A stretch of 64,000 bases of DNA, from positions 313,290-377,289 of the forward strand of contig NZ_BMUC01000006.1 in the NCBI RefSeq assembly GCF_014649995.1, read 5' to 3'. The DNA comes from Streptomyces griseoflavus. Its GTDB lineage: Bacteria; Actinomycetota; Actinomycetes; Streptomycetales; Streptomycetaceae. The position numbers and the translations under genes are program-made. A model generated the notes under the pieces. The model searched no databases, was not told where the DNA came from, and was given only the letters and a program-made list of their open reading frames with translations. How positions within the stretch are numbered: the stretch's first letter is position 1; every line of letters starts with the position of its first letter. Shown piece by piece: positions 16,386-24,685 of this stretch.

Positions 16386-17603
16386 GTGCCTCGTACCGTC
16401 AGGGACGTCGTCTTCGTCGACGGCGTCCGCACCCCGTTCGGCAAGGCGGGCCCGAAGGGCATCTACCACGAGACCCGCGCCGACGACCTCGTCGTGAAGG
16501 CGATCCGGGAGCTGCTGCGCCGCAACCCGGGTCTCGACCCGAAGAAGATCGACGAGGTCGCCGTCGCCGCGACCACGCAGATCGGCGACCAGGGCCTGAC
16601 CATCGGCCGCACGGCCGGCATCCTCGCGGGCCTGCCCACCTCGGTCCCGGGCTACTCCATCGACCGCATGTGCGCCGGCGCGCTGACCGCCGTCACCACG
16701 GTCGCCGGCTCCGTCGCCTTCGGCGCCTACGACGTCGCCATCGCCGGCGGCGTCGAGCACATGGGCCGCCACCCGATGGGCGAGGGCGTCGACCCCAACC
16801 CGCGGTTCGTGTCCGAGAAGCTGGTCGCCGAGTCCGCGCTGTTCATGGGCATGACGGCCGAGAACCTGCACGACCGCTACCCGAGCATCACCAAGCAGCG
16901 CGCCGACGAGTACGCGGTGCGCTCGCAGGAGAAGGCCGCCAAGGCGTACGCCAACGGCAAGATCCAGGCCGACCTGGTGCCGGTCTCGGTGCGCCGCACC
17001 AACGAGGAGGCCGGTGAGACGGGCTGGGGCCTGGTCACCGCCGACGAGCCGATGCGTCCGGGCACCACCCTGGAGAACCTGGCGAACCTCAAGACCCCGT
17101 TCCGCGTGCACGGCCGGGTCACCGCCGGCAACGCGGCCGGTCTGAACGACGGCGCCACCGCCTCCCTCATCGCCTCCGAGGACTTCGCCCGCGAGAACAA
17201 CCTCCCGGTGAAGATGCGCCTGGTCTCCTACTCCTTCGCGGGTGTGGAGCCGGAGGTCATGGGCTACGGCCCGATCCCGGCGACGGAGAAGGCCCTCGCG
17301 CAGGCGGGGCTGTCCATCTCCGACATCGGCCTGTTCGAGATCAACGAGGCCTTCGCCGTCCAGGTCCTCGCCTTCCTGGAGCACTACGGCATCGCCGACG
17401 ACGACGCCCGCGTCAACCAGTACGGCGGCGCCATCGCGTTCGGCCACCCGCTCGCCTCCTCCGGCGTCCGTCTGATGACGCAGCTGGCCCGCCAGTTCGA
17501 GGAGCAGCCCGAGGTCCGTTACGGCCTCACCACCATGTGCGTCGGCTTCGGCATGGGCGCGACGGTCATCTGGGAGAACCCGCACTTCGAGGGGGACAAG
17601 TGA
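16386..17603 (+). CDS. fadA: acetyl-CoA C-acyltransferase (thiolase)
   Basis: A 405-aa thiolase that cleaves 3-ketoacyl-CoA to acetyl-CoA and a shortened acyl-CoA in beta-oxidation. The nucleophilic Cys is in DRMCAGALTAV, the catalytic His in GGAIAFGHPLASSG and the second Cys in TTMCVGFGMGA; NEAFAVQ is also present. The GTG start at 16386 has a GGAGGAG ribosome-binding site. The stop overlaps the start of fadB by 4 nt (GTGA), so the two subunits of the fatty acid oxidation complex are co-translated. It is cytoplasmic. No FadR-like site was recognised upstream. Confidence 0.95.
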   Translation: MPRTVRDVVFVDGVRTPFGKAGPKGIYHETRADDLVVKAIRELLRRNPGLDPKKIDEVAVAATTQIGDQGLTIGRTAGILAGLPTSVPGYSIDRMCAGALTAVTTVAGSVAFGAYDVAIAGGVEHMGRHPMGEGVDPNPRFVSEKLVAESALFMGMTAENLHDRYPSITKQRADEYAVRSQEKAAKAYANGKIQADLVPVSVRRTNEEAGETGWGLVTADEPMRPGTTLENLANLKTPFRVHGRVTAGNAAGLNDGATASLIASEDFARENNLPVKMRLVSYSFAGVEPEVMGYGPIPATEKALAQAGLSISDIGLFEINEAFAVQVLAFLEHYGIADDDARVNQYGGAIAFGHPLASSGVRLMTQLARQFEEQPEVRYGLTTMCVGFGMGATVIWENPHFEGDK

Positions 17604-19729
17604 GCACCACCGCAGAGCTTCTGAAGGGTGCGGCCGAGCTGTTCCCCGGCGAGGTCGTCACCAGCGCGCACGTACGCCACTTCGACCTGCCGCTCGGCGC
17701 GGGCCGTTTCGCGCTGATCACCCTGGACAACGGTCACGACCACACCAAGCCGACCACGCTCGGCCCGCAGTCGCTGGCGAACATCGACGCCGCGATCGAC
17801 CAGGTCGAGAAGGAGGCCGCGGACGGCGAGATCGTCGGCGTCGGTGTCACCGGCAAGCCGTTCATCTTCGCCGTCGGCGCCGACCTCAAGGGCGTCGAGC
17901 TGCTGAAGCGGCACGAGGACGCGCTGGCCATCGGCAAGGGCGGCCACGACGTCTTCAAGCGGCTGTCGAAGCTGGCCGTGCCGACCTTCGCGTACTACAA
18001 CGGCGCCGCCATGGGCGGTGGCGTCGAGGTCGGTCTGCACTGCACCTACCGCACGGTGTCGGCCGCTCTCCCGGCGTTCTCGCTCCCCGAGGTCTTCCTC
18101 GGCCTCGTCCCCGGCTGGGGCGGCTGCACGCTGCTGCCGAACCTGATCGGCGCCGAGAAGGCCGTCTCGGTCATCATCGAGAACAGCCTCAACCAGAACA
18201 AGCAGCTCAAGGGCGCGCAGGTCCACGAACTCGGCATCGCGGACGCGATCTTCGAGGGCGCGGACTTCCTGGAGCAGTCGCTGATCTGGACCGCGGCCGT
18301 CCTCAAGGGCGAGATCGTCATCGAGCGCCCGGTGATCGACCGCGGCGAGGCCTGGGACCAGGCCGTCGCCCGGGGCCGCTTCATCGCCGACTCCAAGGTG
18401 CACGGCGCCGCCCCGGCCGCCTACCGCGCCCTGGACATCATCGCCGCCGCCAAGAACGGCGACCTCCAGCAGGGTTACGACGCCGAGGACCAGGCCCTCG
18501 CCGACCTCATCATGGGCGGCGAACTGCGCTCCGGCATCTACGCGTTCAACCTGGTGCAGAAGCGCGGCAAGCGTCCCGCGGGCGCCCCGGACAAGTCGCT
18601 GGCCCGCCCGGTCACCAAGGTCGGTGTCGTCGGCGCCGGTCTGATGGCCTCGCAGCTCGCGCTGCTGTTCCTGCGCCGCCTGGAGGTGCCGGTCGTGCTG
18701 ACCGACATCGACCAGGAGCGCGTCGACAAGGGTGTGGGCTACGTCCACGCCGAGATCGACAAGCTGCTCGGCAAGGGCCGGATCAACCAGGACAAGGCCA
18801 ACCGCCTCAAGGGGCTGGTCTCCGGTGTGCTGGACAAGGCCGAGGGCTTCGCGGACGCCGACTTCATCATCGAAGCGGTCTTCGAGGAGATGGGCGTCAA
18901 GCAGCAGGTGTTCGCCGAGGTCGAGGCGGTCGCCCCGGCGCACGCGATCCTCGCCACCAACACCTCCTCGCTGTCGGTGTCGGAGATGGCGTCGAAGCTG
19001 AAGCACCCCGAGCGGGTCGTGGGCTTCCACTTCTTCAACCCGGTCGCGATCCTGCCGCTGCTGGAGATCGTCCGCGGTGAGCAGACCGACGACGCCTCGC
19101 TGGCCACGGCGTTCGGTGTCGCCAAGAAGCTGAAGAAGACCGCGGTACTGGTCAAGGACGCCCCGGCGTTCGTCGTGAACCGCATCCTGACCCGCTTCAT
19201 GGGCGAGATCCAGAACGTCATCGACGAGGGCACCCCGGTCGAGGTCGCCGAGAAGGCCGTCGAGCCGCTCGGTCTGCCGATGTCGCCGCTGGTGCTGCTG
19301 GAGCTGGTCGGTCCCGCGATCGGCCTGCACGTCTCCGAGACCCTCAACCGGGCGTTCCCGGAGCGGTTCACGGTCTCCCCGAACCTCAAGAAGGTCGTCG
19401 AGGCGGGCAAGCGCGGCTTCTACGTCTACGACAGCGGCAAGCCGGAGCTCGACCCCGAGGTCGCCGCGCTGCTCGAGCAGGGCGACACCGTCCTCACCGA
19501 GGAGCAGGTGCGGGCGCGGGTGCTGGACGCGGTGGCGCAGGAGATCGGGCTCATGCTCGACGAGGGCGTCGTCGCCGAGGCGCAGGACGTCGACCTGTGC
19601 CTGATCACGGGCGCCGGCTGGCCGTTCCACCTGGGCGGCATCACGCCGTACCTGGACCGTGAGGGCGTCTCCGAACGCGTCAACGGCAAGCGGTTCCTGG
19701 AGCCCGGCGTGGCCAGCGTTCCCGCGTAA
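17600..19729 (+). CDS. fadB: fatty acid oxidation complex alpha subunit (enoyl-CoA hydratase / 3-hydroxyacyl-CoA dehydrogenase)
   Basis: A 709-aa bifunctional protein. The crotonase half (~1-290) has the oxyanion-hole NGAAMGGGVEVGLHC and the catalytic-Glu region LPEVFLGLVPGWGG. The dehydrogenase half (~335-709) has the NAD fold VGVVGAGLMASQLA, the catalytic His in VVGFHFFNPVAILP and the NTSSLSVSE loop. The linker and the C-terminal helical domains are complete. It hydrates enoyl-CoA and oxidises the resulting 3-hydroxyacyl-CoA, passing product to the thiolase encoded just upstream. Its GTG start overlaps the fadA stop. A perfect 19-bp hairpin ends the operon. Confidence 0.95.
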   Translation: MSTTAELLKGAAELFPGEVVTSAHVRHFDLPLGAGRFALITLDNGHDHTKPTTLGPQSLANIDAAIDQVEKEAADGEIVGVGVTGKPFIFAVGADLKGVELLKRHEDALAIGKGGHDVFKRLSKLAVPTFAYYNGAAMGGGVEVGLHCTYRTVSAALPAFSLPEVFLGLVPGWGGCTLLPNLIGAEKAVSVIIENSLNQNKQLKGAQVHELGIADAIFEGADFLEQSLIWTAAVLKGEIVIERPVIDRGEAWDQAVARGRFIADSKVHGAAPAAYRALDIIAAAKNGDLQQGYDAEDQALADLIMGGELRSGIYAFNLVQKRGKRPAGAPDKSLARPVTKVGVVGAGLMASQLALLFLRRLEVPVVLTDIDQERVDKGVGYVHAEIDKLLGKGRINQDKANRLKGLVSGVLDKAEGFADADFIIEAVFEEMGVKQQVFAEVEAVAPAHAILATNTSSLSVSEMASKLKHPERVVGFHFFNPVAILPLLEIVRGEQTDDASLATAFGVAKKLKKTAVLVKDAPAFVVNRILTRFMGEIQNVIDEGTPVEVAEKAVEPLGLPMSPLVLLELVGPAIGLHVSETLNRAFPERFTVSPNLKKVVEAGKRGFYVYDSGKPELDPEVAALLEQGDTVLTEEQVRARVLDAVAQEIGLMLDEGVVAEAQDVDLCLITGAGWPFHLGGITPYLDREGVSERVNGKRFLEPGVASVPA

Positions 19730-19746
19730 CTCCGGCCGGTCCCGAC

Positions 19747-19788
19747 GGGGGTGGGTCGCACGGATAACGATCCGTGCGACCCACCCCC
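19747..19788 (+). terminator. strong terminator after fadAB
   Basis: A perfect 19-bp stem starting GGGGGTGGGTCGCACGGAT with the 4-nt loop AACG and trailing TT begins 17 nt after the fadB stop. Confidence 0.85.
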
Positions 19789-19874
19789 TTGTGTCACAGG
19801 CCTACCGATAGGATCTCCACACCATCTGACCACTTGTTTACATGCACGACGTTTTGTTCTGCTGAGGAGTCCCC

Positions 19875-21314
19875 GTGGCGTCCACCCGTCGCCAGCCGGC
19901 CCGCAGTCGGGTGTGGCCCAAGATCCGGCTGCTGCTGATCGTGGCCGTGATCGCCGCCGGCGCCACGGCGCTCTATCCGGTGTGGAAGAAGGCGAACCCG
20001 GATCCGCCGGACCTGCTCGTCCGCTACCGGACGGACACTCCGGCCACCTCACCGGTCGCCAAGCCGTCGCTGGAGGTCTTCAACAAGACCGACAAGCCGC
20101 TGCCGTTGAGCGAGGTCTCGCTCCGGTACTGGTTCACCGCCGACGAGGGCGCCCCGTACGCGTTCAACTGCGTCAACGTCACCTTCGGCTGCTCCAACCT
20201 CGCCGGGCGCGTGGTCGAGATGGACAAGCCCACCGACACCGCGGACCGCTATCTGGAGATCCGGTTCACGGAGAAGGCCGGCACGCTCGCGCCGGGCGCC
20301 AACAGCAAGGGCATCGACCTCCAGCTGTTCCGCACCGACCACAAGGAGCTGAAGCAGTCCGACGACCGCTCCTTCGACGCGGAGATGAAGAGCTACAAGG
20401 AAGCCGAGCAGGTCACCGCCTACAAGCGGGGCGTGCTCGCCTGGGGCGAGGAGCCGGACGGCACGAAGCCGGACCCGGAGAAGAAGGACACGAAGGCGGC
20501 CACCGCGCCCGACCCGCTGCCCGCCCCGCCGGAGGGCGTGCTCTTCGACACCTTCGACTACCTGGGCGCCAAGGACCCGGCCCTGTTCAAGCACGGCTGG
20601 CTGGTCCGCACCAGCAAGGGCGGCCCCGGTATCGAGAACACGTGGTCGGCGGACGGCGTCACCTTCCCCGCCGACGAGGAGGCCCTGGAGAGCGGGCAGG
20701 TGCTCCAGCTGCGGGCCAGCACCGACGGCACCGAGGCGGGCACCAAGCAGGCGAGCCTCGGCACCGCCGCGAGCAAGTTCCGCGAGGGGACGTACGCCGC
20801 GCGCCTCCACTTCACCGACAAGCCGTCCTCCGGTGAGGAGGGCGACCACGTCAACCAGACCTTCTACACCATCGGCGGCAAGGGCTCGACGTACAGCGAG
20901 CTGGACAACGAGTACCTGCCCAACGGCGGCTGGGGGCGGCCCGGCCCCAAGCTGGACACCGTGACGTGGTACGACCACGAGACGAACGACCGTCTCTACA
21001 CCACCACGAACAAGAGCCTCGACAACTGGCACACCCTGATGATCCGGGTGAAGGACGGTGTGGTCGCCTACTGGCTCGACGGGAAGAAGCTCTTCGTCAC
21101 CAGCGGGAAGTTCTACCCGCGCTCCGACATGTCGGTGAACTTCAACCACTGGTTCATCGACCTGCCCTTCAAGGGTGAGCGCGCCTGGGACATGAAGGTC
21201 GACTGGCTCTACTACAACGCGAACGACACCTTGTCGGCCGAGGAGGTCCAGGCCCAGGTCGAGGACTTCACCGGCAAGGGGATGAACTACTTCGACACGG
21301 TTCGGGAGTCCTAA
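19875..21314 (+). CDS. membrane-anchored CBM3 / GH16-like (concanavalin-fold) protein
   Basis: A 479-aa protein. A basic N-terminus and one hydrophobic segment (~18-38) make an uncleaved anchor or signal. Residues ~45-160 resemble a family 3 cellulose-binding module (LLVRYRTDTP, VFNKTDKPLPLSEVSLRYWF). An acidic/Pro linker follows at ~190-215. Residues ~215-475 form a jelly-roll like GH16 or LamG proteins, with YSELDNEYLP matching the GH16 catalytic pattern E-x-D-x-E (E342, D344, E346) and HTLMIRVKDGVVAYWLDGKKL typical of that fold. It may bind and cut a cell-surface glucan. The GTG start has a GAGGAG site. The stop abuts the start of the deacetylase gene, so they form an operon. Confidence 0.75.
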   Translation: MASTRRQPARSRVWPKIRLLLIVAVIAAGATALYPVWKKANPDPPDLLVRYRTDTPATSPVAKPSLEVFNKTDKPLPLSEVSLRYWFTADEGAPYAFNCVNVTFGCSNLAGRVVEMDKPTDTADRYLEIRFTEKAGTLAPGANSKGIDLQLFRTDHKELKQSDDRSFDAEMKSYKEAEQVTAYKRGVLAWGEEPDGTKPDPEKKDTKAATAPDPLPAPPEGVLFDTFDYLGAKDPALFKHGWLVRTSKGGPGIENTWSADGVTFPADEEALESGQVLQLRASTDGTEAGTKQASLGTAASKFREGTYAARLHFTDKPSSGEEGDHVNQTFYTIGGKGSTYSELDNEYLPNGGWGRPGPKLDTVTWYDHETNDRLYTTTNKSLDNWHTLMIRVKDGVVAYWLDGKKLFVTSGKFYPRSDMSVNFNHWFIDLPFKGERAWDMKVDWLYYNANDTLSAEEVQAQVEDFTGKGMNYFDTVRES

Positions 21315-22796
21315 GTGGGCAAGAGGCGGTCCAGCTCACACAGCCGCGCTGCCGCGGGTGAGAAGCCGGTGGTGAGCCGGCGCTCGGCACTGTTCCTGGG
21401 CGGCGCGGGAGGCGTCGCCATGGCCGGCGGAGGTGCCTGGCTGGGCAACGTCGTCGCGCAGCCCGCGGCGGCCCCGGCGGCCGAGGGCGCCATCGGCGGC
21501 CTCTCCACTCCCCCGCCCTACGCGCCGTCGGGCCGCCGGCCCAGGAACCGGCGGGCCACCTGGTCCCAGCAGTTCCAGGCGTCGCACGGCTGGAGCGCGG
21601 GCGGCGCGGGCACCCAGTCCGCCGAGGCGAACGACAAGACCCAGTTCGTGCGCGGCACCCAGGCCGTGCGGGTGACCACCAACGGCACCGGCAAGCAGTC
21701 CTACGTCCGCAAGTCCGGCATGGACGCCATGGACCTCAGCGGCAAGATGATCCGGCTGGTGTTCCGCGTCGACGACGTGGCGGACCTCGCCAAGATGGTG
21801 TTCTACCTGGGCAGCGGCGGGCTGAAGAACTACTTCTCCTGGACCTTCCACTCCCACTCCAGGACCGCCGCCAACTACGTGCAGTCCGGCGAGTGGGTGA
21901 CGGTCCACCTGCAGTGGGCGGACGTCAGGAGCGCCGCCGGCACGTACGCGATCTCGGCCGACGGCAAGCCGTCCACCACCACGGACTTCACGGACATGTC
22001 GTTCGCCGTGTACGACAACGCGGCCGGACCGGTGACGTACCGGCTCCAGGCGGTCGAGCTCATACCGGACACCTCGGAGGCGTTCCCCAAGGGCGTCGTC
22101 TCCATCACCTTCGACGACTCCCACAAGTCGATCCACGACCTGGCCCGTCCGATCATGGACTCCTTCGGCTTCCCCGGCACGTCGTACAACATCGCCGACG
22201 CCATCGGGACCGGGAACTTCATGACGGTCGACCAGATGCGCTCGATGCAGAACTTCTCCGGCTGGGAGATGGGCGGGCACGCCTACGCGAACGCCACGCA
22301 CACCGCCAGCTATCCCAAGCTGACCGCGGAGCAGGCCGACGAGGACTTCCGCAAGCTGCGCGAATGGCTGGTGTCCAACGGCTTCACCAGCGAGCACTTC
22401 GCCTATCCGCACGGGGCGTTCCAGAAGACCTCCGACGGTGTGCCCGTGGACCTGATCGCGAGCCGGCACTTCACGACGGCCCGGTCGATCATCTCCGAGA
22501 CGATCGAGTCGTTCGCCCCGGCCAACCCGTACCGGCTGAAGTCGCTGACCGGCATCACCGACGGCACGGGCATCGGCGGCGCGCCCCTGGCCCGGCTGAC
22601 GGACGAGGGCGGTCAGCTGGACCGGTGCAGGGAGAGCGGTGACTGGCTGATCCTCTGCCTCCACAAGATCGTCGAGGGTGCTCCGAAGACCAGCACGGAG
22701 ATCGGCACGGCCGGCCTCACCACGCTGATGCGGGAACTCGCCGACCGGGACATCCCGGTGGTGACCGTCGAAGAGGCGATGGCCTACTACCAGTAG
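21315..22796 (+). CDS. secreted polysaccharide deacetylase
   Basis: A 493-aa exported protein. The N-terminus has a twin-arginine-like motif (SRRSALFLGG) and a hydrophobic stretch, then Ala cleavage-type residues. A carbohydrate-binding-like beta domain lies at ~85-255. The NodB-homology deacetylase domain is at ~258-493: motif 1 is ITFDDSH (D267, D268), probable metal-binding histidines lie in GGHAYANATH (H322, H329), and motif 3 is FAYPHG. The His spacing is longer than the usual HxxxH. It would remove acetyl groups from an N-acetylated or O-acetylated surface polymer. The GTG start directly follows the previous stop. The operon ends at a 23-bp bidirectional hairpin, facing the synthase operon. 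Confidence 0.9.
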   Translation: MGKRRSSSHSRAAAGEKPVVSRRSALFLGGAGGVAMAGGGAWLGNVVAQPAAAPAAEGAIGGLSTPPPYAPSGRRPRNRRATWSQQFQASHGWSAGGAGTQSAEANDKTQFVRGTQAVRVTTNGTGKQSYVRKSGMDAMDLSGKMIRLVFRVDDVADLAKMVFYLGSGGLKNYFSWTFHSHSRTAANYVQSGEWVTVHLQWADVRSAAGTYAISADGKPSTTTDFTDMSFAVYDNAAGPVTYRLQAVELIPDTSEAFPKGVVSITFDDSHKSIHDLARPIMDSFGFPGTSYNIADAIGTGNFMTVDQMRSMQNFSGWEMGGHAYANATHTASYPKLTAEQADEDFRKLREWLVSNGFTSEHFAYPHGAFQKTSDGVPVDLIASRHFTTARSIISETIESFAPANPYRLKSLTGITDGTGIGGAPLARLTDEGGQLDRCRESGDWLILCLHKIVEGAPKTSTEIGTAGLTTLMRELADRDIPVVTVEEAMAYYQ

Positions 22797-22802
22797 GTCC
22801 CG

Positions 22803-22852
22803 GGACAGGAAGGAGGGGGCGGCCCGTGCGGGCCGCCCCCTCCTTCCTGTCC
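22803..22852. terminator. bidirectional terminator, 23-bp perfect stem
   Basis: A perfect 23-bp inverted repeat beginning GGACAGGAAGGAGGGGG with the loop GTGC lies between the convergent deacetylase and glycosyltransferase genes. Confidence 0.85.
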
Positions 22853-22861
22853 GTCGCCGGC

Positions 22862-24685
22862 CTACCAGCCGTCGCCCCTGCCGTTCTGCTGGGGCCAGTC
22901 GGGCTCCTGGTAGCCGCCCTGGCGGCCGTCGGGGCCGCGACCGGGCTGCTGCGGCGGGTACTGCTGCTGTGGCGGGTACTGCTGTTGCGGCGGGTACTGC
23001 TGCTGCGACTGCGGATACAGCTGCTGACGGCCGCCGTACGGGTCGCCCTGGCCGCCCTGCCACTGCTGCTGCCCGTGGCCGGCCTGCGCCGGCGCGGGCT
23101 CCGGCGTTCCCCAGCTGACGGGCTGCTGGGGCACGTTCTGGTGGTGCTCCTCGTCGTAGCCGGGCAGCGGCTGCGGCTGGCTGGGCACGTAGGCGGCGCG
23201 CGGCCGGGTGCGCAGGGCCACGCCCTCCAGACGCATCAGCTGCAGCGTCTCGGTGACCTTCTTGTCGGAGTAGGGATCCTCTTCCTCCCAGATCTCCGTC
23301 ATGTCGGCCTCGTGGTCGCCGCCCACGGACACCTCGACACCGGCCTGGCGGGTGCCCCAGCTGCCCTTGTGCAGGGTGAGCAGGGCGTAGAAGCGCAGCG
23401 GCGTCAGCAGGAACAGCTGGATCAGGCCGTACAGCGGGGCCAGCAGGAACATGCCGAACCGCTTGATGAAGCCCATGCCGCGGCGCGGGAAGTCGAGGTA
23501 GCGGACGTTGCGCAGGTAGCCCATGAGGACCATGAACAGCGCGTAGTCGCCGATGTGGTCGACGAACCGGGCCGGCTGCATGATCGGCAGGATGACCATC
23601 GAGTAGAACATGGCCGTGCCGAAGACCAGCCACAGGCCGAGCTCCATGCAGGTCAGCCAGAACGCCGGCCGGTACTTCTTCTGGTGCCGGAAGGCCCACA
23701 GGGACTCGCGGAAGAAGGACTTGTTCCAGCGGACCTGCTGGCGCAGGAAGTGCGGCAGCTTCTCGGGGACGGCGGTGTAGCCGACGGCGGTCTCCTGGAA
23801 GACCACCTGGCCTTCCATCAGGCAGTAGTTGGTCATGCGGCGGTCGTCGCCGAAGACGGCCGGCTTGCCCAGGAACTGCTGGTTGAGGAAGTCCGGCAGG
23901 TACTTGCGCACCAGGGTGCCGCGGTAGGCCGAGAGGGCGCCGCAGCAGCAGAGCACGGACTTGAGCCGCGAGTAGGCGGCCCGCTCGAAGAGGAAGGAGT
24001 TGCCGTAGCGCAGGTCCTGCAGGCGCGTGAAGATGTTGCTGTCGTGGTTGAGCGCGAGCACCATGCCGGTGGAGGCCATGATCTTCTCGTCGGCCATCGG
24101 CAGCAGCAGCTCACGCACCGTGTCCCGGGAGAGGACGGTGTCGGAGTCGACGCACAGGAAGATGTCGGAGTACGGCGCCGCCTCGAAGCCCAGCGCGAGC
24201 GCCTCGCGCTTGCCCTTGTTCTCGGGCTGGACGCTGACGGTGTACTTGACGCCCAGGGCCTCGAACTCGGAGCGCATCTTCTTCGCCGTGCGGATGCCGC
24301 CGGGGTCGGCGCTGCAGTCGTCGATGATGTGGATCTCGTTGGGGAGCCGGCTCTGGGCGAGCAGGGAGCGCATGCCCTGCTCGAACATGACCGGGTCCTC
24401 GTTGTAGATCGGGATGACCGCGGTGACCCAGCAGTCCTCCAGGTACTCGAGTTCCTCGCGGTTCGCCTTGGCGGGCCGGTAGAACAGGGCGCCGAACATC
24501 TTCAGGGCCAGCAGGCCCATGGCGCCGATGGAGTACAGGTGCAGCGAGTCCGAGTCGAGACGGGTCGCGATGACCGCGGCGATCGCGATGAAGAAGAGGT
24601 ACGAGACCTTCAGGTGCCGGCGTTTGCGGTGCCCGCGGCCGTCGGAGTCGACGGCCCCCGGTATGAACGTGTCCTCGGTCGTCAC
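22862..24685 (-). CDS. processive family 2 glycosyltransferase (hyaluronan/chitin/cellulose synthase-like)
   Basis: A 607-aa membrane glycosyltransferase. Two N-terminal membrane helices (~28-70) precede a GT-A domain with WVTAVIPIYNEDP, the nucleotide-sugar Asp in LCVDSDTVLS, GDDRRMTN, and the processive-polymerase motif Q-x-x-R-W in RQQVRWNKSFFRES. Several membrane helices follow at ~365-460. The C-terminal ~130 residues are Gln/Pro/Gly rich, with a three-copy YPPQQQ repeat, and are probably a disordered cytoplasmic tail. The protein resembles HasA/NodC-type synthases. Its GTG start overlaps the stop of the upstream sugar-nucleotide dehydrogenase gene (GTGA), linking substrate supply to polymerisation. 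The polymer identity is unknown. Confidence 0.9.
   Translation of the reverse strand: MTTEDTFIPGAVDSDGRGHRKRRHLKVSYLFFIAIAAVIATRLDSDSLHLYSIGAMGLLALKMFGALFYRPAKANREELEYLEDCWVTAVIPIYNEDPVMFEQGMRSLLAQSRLPNEIHIIDDCSADPGGIRTAKKMRSEFEALGVKYTVSVQPENKGKREALALGFEAAPYSDIFLCVDSDTVLSRDTVRELLLPMADEKIMASTGMVLALNHDSNIFTRLQDLRYGNSFLFERAAYSRLKSVLCCCGALSAYRGTLVRKYLPDFLNQQFLGKPAVFGDDRRMTNYCLMEGQVVFQETAVGYTAVPEKLPHFLRQQVRWNKSFFRESLWAFRHQKKYRPAFWLTCMELGLWLVFGTAMFYSMVILPIMQPARFVDHIGDYALFMVLMGYLRNVRYLDFPRRGMGFIKRFGMFLLAPLYGLIQLFLLTPLRFYALLTLHKGSWGTRQAGVEVSVGGDHEADMTEIWEEEDPYSDKKVTETLQLMRLEGVALRTRPRAAYVPSQPQPLPGYDEEHHQNVPQQPVSWGTPEPAPAQAGHGQQQWQGGQGDPYGGRQQLYPQSQQQYPPQQQYPPQQQYPPQQPGRGPDGRQGGYQEPDWPQQNGRGDGW
22945..22998. 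repeat. 18-bp tandem repeat in the synthase tail
   Basis: Three head-to-tail 18-bp copies of GCTGCTGCGGCGGGTACT with two point differences encode the QQQYPP repeats on the minus strand. A degenerate fourth copy follows. This is a likely site of copy-number change. Confidence 0.8.

Noticed and set aside
14279-17017. 912-codon plus-strand frame across RNase D, the gap and fadA
   Set aside because: Arg/Pro-rich shadow frame over RNase D and fadA. Only its short part at 16130-16217 is meaningful, as half of the LacI relic.
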